Source: Gallionellales bacterium 39-52-133 (GTDB lineage: Bacteria > Pseudomonadota > Gammaproteobacteria > Burkholderiales > Gallionellaceae). Taken from it: a stretch of DNA of 64,000 bases. A program made the translations under genes and the position numbers. Shown here in pieces: positions 28,185-35,297 of this stretch. Below the pieces are notes generated by a model, which saw only the letters and a list, made by a program, of their open reading frames with translations, was not told the origin of the DNA and did no database searches. Within the stretch, counting starts at the first letter, position 1, and the number at the start of each line of letters is the position of its first letter. The stretch lies in assembly GCA_002278935.1 (NCBI GenBank), contig NCJL01000003.1:62001-126000 (forward strand). The letters run 5' to 3'.

Positions 28185-29906
28185 TTACGCTATGCCGGGA
28201 TTGCCTTTAACGCCAATCAGCTTGGGCATGTTCAGCTTGCGTGGTGTGATCACCTTCTTGCTGCGCAAGTAGCCGGAAACCAGATCAAAGATAGGTTCGC
28301 CAACAACGCCTTCGCCAACGGGTGCCCAGCCTGCAACTTTGTATTTCTTGTTTGGATCAAGTGCCTTGCCATTCAGCATCATATTATTGATGCGCTTGCC
28401 AAAGCCTTTGGTCAGGTCGCATGTGTACTGAATGCCACCAACGCGTACCATATCGCCACCCTGCTGTTTATAAGGGTCAGCATTGAACAGGTTGTCACAA
28501 ACGTCTTCCATGATGGTCTTGATGGTGTCACCGGTCATTTCAGTTACTGTGGTCTGCGGGTAAGTAATGGCCGTCTGGTCCATTACATGCTCCAGGGTGA
28601 TTGCTTCGCCCGGCAATAGTGACGTGCCCCAGCGGAAACCTGGTGAGAATGCTGCATCGGCACCTTTTACTTCCATCAATGCATCCAGAATAAGCTGGTC
28701 GAAGGTGCCGTTAAAGTTGCCGCGACGGTACAGCGTACCCTCGGTAATTGCGAGTTTTTCAGCCAGTTGTTTTTCATACGGTGCGCGGATGCTGTCGATC
28801 AGCTTGTTCATTTCTGCATCGGGCGCGATCAGGTTGGAGAACACCGGCAGCAACTTGTATTTGAAGCCGGCGATCTTGCCGCCTTTAACATCAAAATCGA
28901 GCACGCCGAGGAATTTTCCGTTTGAGCCTGCATTGGTAACAAGTGTCTGGCCAGTGCGGTTCTTGATGATTGAAGGTGCAGGCACGCCATCATGCGTGTG
29001 GCCACCCATGATGGCATCGATACCCGTCACGCGGCTCGCCATTTTCAGGTCTACGTCCATACCGTTATGGGAAATCACGATGACAACCTGGGCGCCTTTC
29101 GCGCGCGCTTCATCCACCACTTTTTGCATGTTCTCATCCTGGATACCGAAACTCCAGTCCGGAACCATATGGCGCGGATTTGCGATTGGTGTGTAGGGGA
29201 ACGCTTGTCCAACAATGGCAACGGGTATGCCGTTAATTTGCTTCATTACATAAGGCTGGAATACCTGGTCGCCGAAATCGGTGGTTTTAACGTTTTGCGC
29301 AACAAAATCCAGCTTGCCTTTGAAGTCGTTTTCAATTACTTCTTTTACACGTTCAGCACCCAATGTGAATTCCCAGTGACCGGTCATCACATCAACGCCC
29401 AGCAGCTTGCACGCATCCACCATGTCCTGCCCGTTTGTCCACAGGGCCGTGGCAGAACCCTGCCATGTATCACCGCCATCAAGCAGCAGGGAGCCGGGAC
29501 GGCTTGCACGAACCTGCTTTACCAGTGTGGACAAATGGGCAAAGCCACCCACTTTTCCGTAAGTTTTGGCCGCTTTTTCAAAGTTAAGGTAAGTGAAAGC
29601 ATGTGCCTCCATTGTATTGGGGCGTACGTTAAACTGTTTCAGCAATTGTTCGCCAACCAGATGTGGCGCCTTGCCCTTCATGGAGCCCAGGCCAATGTTG
29701 ACATCCGGTTCGCGGAAATAAATAGGTTTTAACTGTGCGTGGCAATCCGTCATGTGCATGATGGAGACATTGCCATAGGCGGGCAAGTCGTAAAAACTGT
29801 CTGTGGATCCTTGCTTGGCAGCCAATGTTGTTTTGCTGTTCAGCGCCAGGCCTGAAGCCGATGCTATAGCCAGCAATTGTAAAAATTCACGACGATTCAT
29901 GGACAT
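28185..29906 (-). CDS. soxB: thiosulfohydrolase SoxB
   Basis: A 573-residue periplasmic dimanganese enzyme of the 5'-nucleotidase fold that hydrolyses sulfate from the SoxY-bound thiosulfonate. The N-terminus is a Tat signal (NRREFLQLLAIASASGLAL). Metal and phosphoesterase motifs are visible: HMTDCHAQLKPIYF, LLDGGDTWQGS, ISHNGMDVDL, MGGHTHDG. Length is normal for SoxB. It follows soxZ after a 412-base gap containing a hairpin, so it may have its own promoter. An AAAAGGAGAAG ribosome binding site precedes the ATG. Confidence 0.96.
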   Translation of the reverse strand: MSMNRREFLQLLAIASASGLALNSKTTLAAKQGSTDSFYDLPAYGNVSIMHMTDCHAQLKPIYFREPDVNIGLGSMKGKAPHLVGEQLLKQFNVRPNTMEAHAFTYLNFEKAAKTYGKVGGFAHLSTLVKQVRASRPGSLLLDGGDTWQGSATALWTNGQDMVDACKLLGVDVMTGHWEFTLGAERVKEVIENDFKGKLDFVAQNVKTTDFGDQVFQPYVMKQINGIPVAIVGQAFPYTPIANPRHMVPDWSFGIQDENMQKVVDEARAKGAQVVIVISHNGMDVDLKMASRVTGIDAIMGGHTHDGVPAPSIIKNRTGQTLVTNAGSNGKFLGVLDFDVKGGKIAGFKYKLLPVFSNLIAPDAEMNKLIDSIRAPYEKQLAEKLAITEGTLYRRGNFNGTFDQLILDALMEVKGADAAFSPGFRWGTSLLPGEAITLEHVMDQTAITYPQTTVTEMTGDTIKTIMEDVCDNLFNADPYKQQGGDMVRVGGIQYTCDLTKGFGKRINNMMLNGKALDPNKKYKVAGWAPVGEGVVGEPIFDLVSGYLRSKKVITPRKLNMPKLIGVKGNPGIA

Positions 29907-29944
29907 AAACTTCTCCTTTTAATAATTTGTAAATTTTAAAGTAG

Positions 29945-29971
29945 GGTCGTGCAAAATAATAAAACGCTACC
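29945..29971 (-). promoter_or_regulatory. degenerate ECF-type promoter candidate before soxB
   Basis: On the minus strand GGTAG-N17-CGACC, with the same N17 spacing as the strong GGAAT-N17-CGTCT boxes but three substitutions. It ends 39 bases before the soxB ATG and lies just downstream of the soxYZ terminator hairpin. Confidence 0.3.
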
Positions 29972-29978
29972 TCACTAA

Positions 29979-30013
29979 AATAACTCGGACACATTTTATG
30001 TGTCCGAGTTATT
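29979..30013 (-). terminator. hairpin between soxZ and soxB
   Basis: A perfect 15-base stem AATAACTCGGACACA / TGTGTCCGAGTTATT with a 5-base loop. Minus-strand transcription continues into TTATTTTAG, so it can act as a terminator or an RNA-stabilising element after soxYZ. Confidence 0.75.
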
Positions 30014-30318
30014 TCTTGAGATGTGGGGGAAGCGAAGTTACTGAATTTGAGGAGACCCTGAAATTTTCTAATTGTGATTAAATCTTTTCAGGCAGATCGT
30101 ATCGTTTAATGATTGTGTTTCTCGCAAGTCAGCAATACGAATATGCCTGATGAATCAAATCAGAATGACATCTCCAAAAATCCAAATCCCCTTTGATTCT
30201 TACGTTCGATTTATGTTCGTAGCATCCGAATATGGACTCTATGCCACGCACTCAAACCAGACTTACTTAACGTTCAGAAATACCCGGAGATCTGAATTTT
30301 TAATGATGCCCTTGCTGA
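30014..30318. other. untranslated stretch after soxZ
   Basis: About 305 bases between the soxZ stop and the hairpin. I see no convincing gene. A small plus-strand frame at 30150-30344 lacks a ribosome binding site and homology. It may be the long 3' untranslated region of soxYZ or the remains of a lost gene. Confidence 0.4.
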
Positions 30319-30633
30319 TTAACCTACTGCAACGTCGCCGTTAAACTTGTTGCCCAGATTGTCATCAGCGTTAACGGCAATCTTGTCGCCAGCTTTTACG
30401 CCTTTAACTTTGAAACCCAAGAAAGGATTCTTGGAAATGGCGCCGCCCCATTGTGCTTCGAGTACAGCTTTGCCGTTCAGAGTGGCTACAACGTTGTTGA
30501 TGAAGTGTGCCGGTACCAGCTTGTCTGTTTTTGCATCTTTGCGTGTGCCAGGCTCCATTGGGTGGCTCATCAACACTTTTACTTCAGCTACGTCGCCTTG
30601 AAGCGTCGCGCGCATTTTCATTTCTCCAGCCAT
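30319..30633 (-). CDS. soxZ: sulfur carrier complex subunit SoxZ
   Basis: A 104-residue immunoglobulin-like periplasmic protein starting MAGEMKMRATLQGDVAEVKVLMSHPMEPG, which is the classic SoxZ start, without its own signal peptide. It pairs with SoxY, which carries it across the membrane. Co-transcribed with soxY 57 bases upstream. Confidence 0.95.
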   Translation of the reverse strand: MAGEMKMRATLQGDVAEVKVLMSHPMEPGTRKDAKTDKLVPAHFINNVVATLNGKAVLEAQWGGAISKNPFLGFKVKGVKAGDKIAVNADDNLGNKFNGDVAVG

Positions 30634-30690
30634 GTCAAACTCCTCGTTAAATCATTAATTAAAATTCAATTCAAACCGGTCAAAGGTTGA

Positions 30691-31161
30691 TTAACCGCCG
30701 CAGCCGCCGATGGTAACCTTGACTTCTTTGCTTGCCATGTAAGTTTTGCCGCCTGCTTTAACTGCAACGCGTACCAATGAAGTCTGACCCATTTTAATAC
30801 GAGTAGAAACGTAAGGCTCTGCACCGGCCATAAATTCGAATGAACCAACCATAGGAGTAGGATTCTTTTCTACAAACATAGCCATTGAAGTTGTTCCAGG
30901 AATGCTGCTGGTAACTTCCACAGGCACTACAGCGCCGTTTTCAGCGATTTCTGGAGCTTTGATAACAATGTCTTTGCTCTCGGTTGCGCCAGCAAAACCT
31001 GCGGCTGACATTGCGTCAGCAATGCTTTTTGCGGTGAAGGCATTTGAATTCCATGCTGCGGCCAAAGCTTCGCCAGATTTGAGTAAACCAGCGCCGATCG
31101 CAACTACTACGGATCCGGCAATTCCGGCACTCTTCAAAAATGTTCTACGTAATTGATCCAT
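30691..31161 (-). CDS. soxY: sulfur carrier protein SoxY
   Basis: A 156-residue carrier with a Tat-type signal (LRRTFLKSAGIAGSVVVAIGAG) and the C-terminal swinging arm ending GGCGG, whose cysteine holds the thiosulfate-derived sulfane sulfur. The ATG at 31161 is chosen over one five codons earlier because GAGGGG lies 7 bases upstream and it gives a standard Tat leader. It forms SoxYZ with the next gene. Confidence 0.95.
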   Translation of the reverse strand: MDQLRRTFLKSAGIAGSVVVAIGAGLLKSGEALAAAWNSNAFTAKSIADAMSAAGFAGATESKDIVIKAPEIAENGAVVPVEVTSSIPGTTSMAMFVEKNPTPMVGSFEFMAGAEPYVSTRIKMGQTSLVRVAVKAGGKTYMASKEVKVTIGGCGG

Positions 31162-31551
31162 TTCACTACCCCTCAAATAAAATTAACTTAAATACTTCAG
31201 TTTGCAATCGGTATTCTGATCAACTTTCTGCTCTGTGATTATTTAATGCCAAATACATTTTCAATGTTTTGATGTTCGCGCCAGTTTTCTGCTTTTTGCA
31301 AACTTCAAATTCCATCTCAGTTGTTGTCTGCCATCTTGCCAGAATCAAACCATTTTCATGATGAGACTCGACGTTAATAAATAACCGACACAACTAGTTT
31401 ACTCAACTTAATCTACATCTGACAAGCGATTTTTCTAAATTTTATCGAACTTGGCAGAAACCGCGCTTCTTTGAGTCGGCCATGTTTTATTGGCTTTCCG
31501 AGTTAAGCTGTTGTCTTTTGTTGACTATGCCGGTTAAATTTCGGCAATCGC
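31162..31551. other. intergenic region between anti-sigma gene and soxY
   Basis: A 390-base AT-rich stretch that probably holds the soxYZ promoter. A GGAAA-N16-CGACT sequence on the minus strand (31474-31499) is one base short of the ECF-like spacing. No hairpin terminator after the anti-sigma gene is obvious, so read-through from the sigma operon into soxYZ is possible. Confidence 0.4.
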
Positions 31552-32280
31552 TTAAATCCTGACGTAGCCCCACCCCTGATGCAGTCGCTTGTTAATTTGG
31601 TCGGCGGCGGAAGTGGCAATACCCGTGTGAGGTAAAAGTTGGACATTTTCACCTTCATTGCGCAGTTTTGCTATGGTTTTGCCACACACCAAAAAACTCA
31701 GATTCGGGTACTTCTGCTGCAACTGATTTATACGCTTTTCGTGAACCGATACATTGGCGCGCAACAAATCCACACCTTGTTTGTTTGCGATTACTTCCAC
31801 TTGAATTTGATGATTTGCGCGCTTGTAGTTGTCGAGCAAACCTTCTGTTTCGTCCAGGGCCGCTTTGAGTTTCTGCGGATTGGAGTTGCTCAGGTGAACT
31901 ATCACTTTTCGTGTATCGGCAATAGGCGTTGCATTTTGTGAAGATTGAATCATGGTTGCCATGTCAGGTCCGTTTTCCTTGCTGCTCCACGCATGAGAAA
32001 ACCATCCGGAAAGGCCGCCAAGTAGCAGTAGCAGACAGGCTGCCAAAGCCTGGAGTCGGCTGGACCAGGTGTAAGGCTGATTGGTGCTGCGACGACCGCG
32101 GGTGGGCGGGCAGCTATAGACATGCTGCATCATCTCTTTCAGGCTGCTCAATTCGCAGACCCGATCTTTCAATGTATCGTCCTTTTTGATGAATTCATAT
32201 GCGCGAATTTTTTCGGCTGACTCCAGTTGGTTGTCTACAAAAGAATTCAGATATTCGTCAGAGATGTTTTGATCTTTCAT
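31552..32280 (-). CDS. membrane anti-sigma factor fused to a periplasmic DsrE-like domain
   Basis: A 242-residue protein. Residues 1-55 resemble the cytoplasmic part of anti-sigma factors that bind ECF sigma factors (ISDEYLNSFVDNQLESAEK, then RVCELSSLKEMMQHVY), without a classic zinc-binding HxxxCxxC. One membrane helix spans about 75-95. Residues 123-242 form a DsrE/DsrF-like domain (KVIVHLSNSNPQKLKAALDE; GVDLLRANVS; NLSFLVCGKTIAKL; HQGWGYVRI) placed in the periplasm, with a single Cys199 at the position of the sulfur-carrying cysteine of that family. The start overlaps the sigma stop (TAATG). I infer a sulfane-sulfur or persulfide sensor that releases the sigma factor. Confidence 0.75.
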   Translation of the reverse strand: MKDQNISDEYLNSFVDNQLESAEKIRAYEFIKKDDTLKDRVCELSSLKEMMQHVYSCPPTRGRRSTNQPYTWSSRLQALAACLLLLLGGLSGWFSHAWSSKENGPDMATMIQSSQNATPIADTRKVIVHLSNSNPQKLKAALDETEGLLDNYKRANHQIQVEVIANKQGVDLLRANVSVHEKRINQLQQKYPNLSFLVCGKTIAKLRNEGENVQLLPHTGIATSAADQINKRLHQGWGYVRI

Positions 32281-32840
32281 TATTTTACCCTCCGGATTGC
32301 CACAGTTTGTGCGGGTTGCTGAGGCGAAAGTTCCTTTAATAGAGATTTCATTGTCTGTCTTGCCCGGCACAAGCGGCTCATGACGGTGCCAATCGGGATG
32401 TTCAAAATTGATGCAACTTCAATATAGGAAAGTTCTTCAAGATCCACCAGCGTCAGTACTTGTCGCTGTCCTAGTGGCAGCTTTCCCACTGCAATTCTTA
32501 CCTGCGAAACTATTTGGCTCTGCGAGTGTTCTTTTTCGGGTGTGTTTTCATGCGCGTACCGATAGTCTTCAATATCATCAATGTCATCCATGTCCCTGTG
32601 CTGGCGGAAATGATCGCGCCAGCAGTTGGCAAGGATACTGAAGAGCCAGCTGTTCAAAAGTGCGGGATCCCGTAATTGGCTTGAGTTTTTCAGCGCCTTT
32701 ATCAGGGTCTCCTGCACCAGGTCGTCGGCAAGTTCGGGATTGTGGCTCCACGAATAGGCCAGACGATATAGTCTGGGACGAATTTGTTCGATCTGCTCCT
32801 GGAGATTGGTAGTGCGGCCAAACAGGGAAAAAATTTTCAT
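32280..32840 (-). CDS. ECF-type RNA polymerase sigma factor
   Basis: A 186-residue sigma70-family ECF factor with region 2 (RPRLYRLAYSWSHNPELADDLVQETLIKAL and LNSWLFSILANCWRDHFR) and region 4 (LPLGQRQVLTLVDLEELSYIEVASIL, GTVMSRLCRARQ). It is transcribed ahead of a DsrE-containing anti-sigma factor and then the sox genes. Its own promoter candidate (minus-strand GGAAT-N17-CGTCT) mirrors that of the divergent DsrE lipoprotein gene, which suggests self-activation. Confidence 0.92.
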   Translation of the reverse strand: MKIFSLFGRTTNLQEQIEQIRPRLYRLAYSWSHNPELADDLVQETLIKALKNSSQLRDPALLNSWLFSILANCWRDHFRQHRDMDDIDDIEDYRYAHENTPEKEHSQSQIVSQVRIAVGKLPLGQRQVLTLVDLEELSYIEVASILNIPIGTVMSRLCRARQTMKSLLKELSPQQPAQTVAIRRVK

Positions 32841-32884
32841 TATTACTTAACCAGTCGCGATGTAATTAATTCGTGTACATTATA

Positions 32885-32911
32885 AGACGTATGTTTGAGT
32901 ATAAATATTCC
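32885..32911 (-). promoter_or_regulatory. ECF-type promoter candidate of the sigma/anti-sigma operon
   Basis: Minus strand GGAAT-N17-CGTCT, ending 45 bases before the sigma ATG. Same boxes and same spacing as the facing promoter at 32936-32962 and as the box before soxX. Confidence 0.65.
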
Positions 32912-32935
32912 ATTGTTCCATGCAATTATTTAAGG

Positions 32936-32962
32936 GGAATAAATGCCGCCATTTGAGCGTCT
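32936..32962 (+). promoter_or_regulatory. ECF-type promoter candidate of the DsrE lipoprotein gene
   Basis: Plus strand GGAAT-N17-CGTCT, ending 57 bases before the lipoprotein ATG. It faces away from the sigma operon promoter, making a divergent pair 25 bases apart. Confidence 0.65.
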
Positions 32963-33018
32963 ATACCAGTGTGGTTGTATTAAAAGTTGTATTTATAATA
33001 ATTCAAGGAGGAATTAAC

Positions 33019-33453
33019 ATGAAATTGAGGAATATTTTGGGGTCTGCACTTATTATTTCACTGGCTTCATTTGCGCTGCAGGGGTGTAATTCAGCCAAGG
33101 CTCCCGCTCCCAAAGAAAAGCTGGTAGTGCAAATTAGTGAGGCCGATCCTGCCAAGTGGAATCTGGCGCTTAACAATGTTAAAAATGTGCAGCAAGCATA
33201 TGGCGCGGACAAGGTTGAAGTTGAGGTCGTTGTATATGGTCCCGGAATCGGCATGCTTAAGGCGGATTCAGTTATTGCTAATCGCGTAGAGGAGGCGAAG
33301 AAGTCAGGAGTCTCTATTGTGGCCTGCGAAAATACAATGAAGGCCAACAAGTTAACGAAAGAAGACATGTTGCCCAACACCAGCTATGTACAAGCAGGGG
33401 TAGTTGAGATCATGAAAAAGCAGCAGGAAGGCTATGCATATATCCGGCCTTGA
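33019..33453 (+). CDS. DsrE-like periplasmic lipoprotein
   Basis: A 144-residue predicted lipoprotein (signal to ASFALQGC, acylated Cys23) followed by a DsrE/DsrF-like domain. Cys103 in SIVACENTMKANKL aligns with Cys199 of the neighbouring anti-sigma factor, and the ends correspond too (EGYAYIRP here, QGWGYVRI there). The ATG at 33019 follows AAGGAGG. DsrE-type proteins bind sulfur on a conserved cysteine. I infer a periplasmic sulfur carrier or ligand-presenting partner of the anti-sigma sensor; a role in sulfur transfer to or from Sox is also possible. Confidence 0.8.
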   Translation: MKLRNILGSALIISLASFALQGCNSAKAPAPKEKLVVQISEADPAKWNLALNNVKNVQQAYGADKVEVEVVVYGPGIGMLKADSVIANRVEEAKKSGVSIVACENTMKANKLTKEDMLPNTSYVQAGVVEIMKKQQEGYAYIRP

Positions 33454-33488
33454 TATATGGCGTGAGTATTTAGATTTGGATGTATAAA

Positions 33489-33521
33489 CAGTTCGGCGCT
33501 ACCGCAAGGAGCGCCGAACTG
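33489..33521 (+). terminator. hairpin after the DsrE lipoprotein gene
   Basis: Stem CAGTTCGGCGCT / AGCGCCGAACTG with a 9-base loop, followed by CATTTG. The stem is strong but the T-run is poor. Confidence 0.7.
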
Positions 33522-33630
33522 CATTTGGAAAGCCGGTAAAGCAGGATCGAAGTTGATGGCGTATGGAAAATATTTCAGTTAAATGGTCTTTGCGTTACCA
33601 TGTGGTATCTTTTAAAAAAGGAATGGCAAT

Positions 33631-34104
33631 ATGACTAAATTTTTCAGAGCAATAGCGGCAATCATGGTGCTGGCGGTCCTGTCACATTCAGCATTGGCGG
33701 ATGGCACTCATATGACAATGTTTACCAAAAAGGGCAGCTTTGCCGAAGTGAAGGAAGCTGTTGAAATGGCGATAACGGGGCGCGGTTTCGTCATCAATAA
33801 TGTTTCACATATAGGTGAGATGCTGGAGCGAACCGGAAAGGATTTGGGGGGCAAGCAGGTGTTCATCAAGGCCGAGGCCCTTGAGTTTTGCAGTGCCAGC
33901 GTGTCACGTCACATGATGGAGACCGATCCGGACAACATCGTGTTTTGTCCTTATATCATTGCTATTTATGTACTGCCGTCAAAGCCGGATGAAGTGCGTG
34001 TCGCTTACCGTAATGCGCAGATGGTGGGATCGCCGGCATCACAAAAATCACTTAAGGCCGTGAATGATCTGCTTTCTTCCATCATCAGGGAAGCTGTGGA
34101 ATAA
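33631..34104 (+). CDS. exported DUF302 family protein
   Basis: A 157-residue protein with a signal peptide (cleavage after SALA) and a DUF302 domain (FAEVKEAVEMAITGRGFVINNVSHIGEML; the CPYIIAIYVLPSKPDEVRVAYRNAQMVG end is typical). DUF302 proteins are common near sulfur oxidation genes of lithotrophs; their role is unknown. It has an AAGGAA ribosome binding site. Confidence 0.82.
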   Translation: MTKFFRAIAAIMVLAVLSHSALADGTHMTMFTKKGSFAEVKEAVEMAITGRGFVINNVSHIGEMLERTGKDLGGKQVFIKAEALEFCSASVSRHMMETDPDNIVFCPYIIAIYVLPSKPDEVRVAYRNAQMVGSPASQKSLKAVNDLLSSIIREAVE

Positions 34105-34121
34105 GGCCGCAGCAGCAGAAG

Positions 34122-34604
34122 TTACTGGCGATGATCATAGACCTCTTTGGGACCATAGTGCTTATAGCTTAATTCCATTTTTTTGACTTCTGCTTCTGCT
34201 GAAATTATCCTGATTTGCTTGTCAGTGAATTTGAATGACAAATTAATTGGTACGCGATCCCCCATTTTAAGCGGCTGTTTGATGCCGGTCATCATTAAGA
34301 AAAGTCCCTGTGAGCCAAATGCAATGGTGCGATGATCCGGCAGGGGCAAGCTATGCACTATTTGCGGTTTCAACGCTCCCCTAACCTTCGTCAGGTTATG
34401 GATCTCCACGGATTCGGCAAAGGGGCTGCTCACCGACACCAGCGTGACAGGCTTGATAGTGGTTAAATTCAGTTGCAGAGTTGCGGTTGATTGCCCCGGT
34501 ATGCTTTCACCTACCCAGGCTTTGCTGACGATGGGATCAAACGGGCCTGCCCATGCGCTGTTCAATCCGGCCATAAACAATACGTACAAGATACTTTTCC
34601 ACAT
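34122..34604 (-). CDS. PCu(A)C-like copper chaperone with incomplete copper site
   Basis: A 160-residue exported protein (signal ending SAWA) of the PCu(A)C family. The family copper motif is H-x10-M-x21-H-x-M. Here His69 and Met104 are present, but Met is replaced by Pro80 and the second His by Phe102, at exactly the expected spacing. Copper binding should be weak or altered. It is the downstream paralogue of the intact gene at 34668, on the same strand. Confidence 0.8.
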   Translation of the reverse strand: MWKSILYVLFMAGLNSAWAGPFDPIVSKAWVGESIPGQSTATLQLNLTTIKPVTLVSVSSPFAESVEIHNLTKVRGALKPQIVHSLPLPDHRTIAFGSQGLFLMMTGIKQPLKMGDRVPINLSFKFTDKQIRIISAEAEVKKMELSYKHYGPKEVYDHRQ

Positions 34605-34667
34605 GATGATACTCCTGTCAGGCGAGGTGAAGGGGAGAGGGTTGCACGGATTCGTCAGGCGCGGTGT

Positions 34668-35123
34668 TTAGTGGTTTTGATGACCGTGCCCGCCGGTAAG
34701 TGATTTGACCTGAGCCTGGGTCTGGATTTTTTCAGTGCGCTTGTCGGCAAATTCCACTGTCAGGGTCAGAGGAACGGAATCGCCTTCCTTGAGGGGTTTT
34801 TTCAGCCCCATCAGCATCAGATGTTCACCGCCGGGGCCGAGTTTTACCGCTTGTTTGGCTGGCAAAGGCAAATCCTCTATCTGGCGCATTTTCATTATGC
34901 CATTGTCCATCGTCATGGTATGAATCTCGGAGCTCGCTGCGGCAGTGCTGGATACGGCGATCAGGCGCGCGTCCTGCTGGCTGGTGATAATCATGCCGAC
35001 GGAGCCGTTTGCCTGGCCGGGTGCGGTTGCGCGCGCCCATGCGCCGTCTACGGTAACGTCAGCAGCGTAAACCTGTGCTGCGAATAATAATGCGGCGATT
35101 ACAAACAAATTCTTGCTTTTCAT
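34668..35123 (-). CDS. PCu(A)C family periplasmic copper chaperone
   Basis: A 151-residue protein with signal MKSKNLFVIAALLFAAQVYA and a complete copper(I) motif: His68, Met79, His101 and Met103 (H-x10-M-x21-H-x-M). Such proteins deliver copper to cytochrome oxidase. The ATG at 35123 has AGGAAA upstream; an earlier in-frame ATG would add 13 residues without benefit. Confidence 0.9.
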   Translation of the reverse strand: MKSKNLFVIAALLFAAQVYAADVTVDGAWARATAPGQANGSVGMIITSQQDARLIAVSSTAAASSEIHTMTMDNGIMKMRQIEDLPLPAKQAVKLGPGGEHLMLMGLKKPLKEGDSVPLTLTVEFADKRTEKIQTQAQVKSLTGGHGHQNH

Positions 35124-35297
35124 TGTTTTTCCTGTCTGAAAATGAATCAAAATTGATGGCATTAACGATATTGCCTGATTCGTTAATTAAGTGGCAAGAA
35201 TACCTCATGCGGGGATTTTCAGTCCAGGCATTTCCTTGCGGGATTTAAAACGGCTCCCAGCGAAAACTGCCAAAAATTAATAGTTATGCGGGCTTAA

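Noticed and set aside
30150..30344. A 64-codon plus-strand frame between soxZ and soxB
   Set aside because: No ribosome binding site, no homology, and it overlaps the soxZ 3' end on the opposite strand.
31474..31499. GGAAA-N16-CGACT as a soxY ECF promoter
   Set aside because: Spacing is one base short, the boxes differ and it is over 300 bases from soxY; kept only as a note.
33568..33595. GGAAA...GTCTT before the DUF302 gene as a member of the ECF motif set
   Set aside because: Distance between boxes is two bases too short and the C of CGTC is missing.
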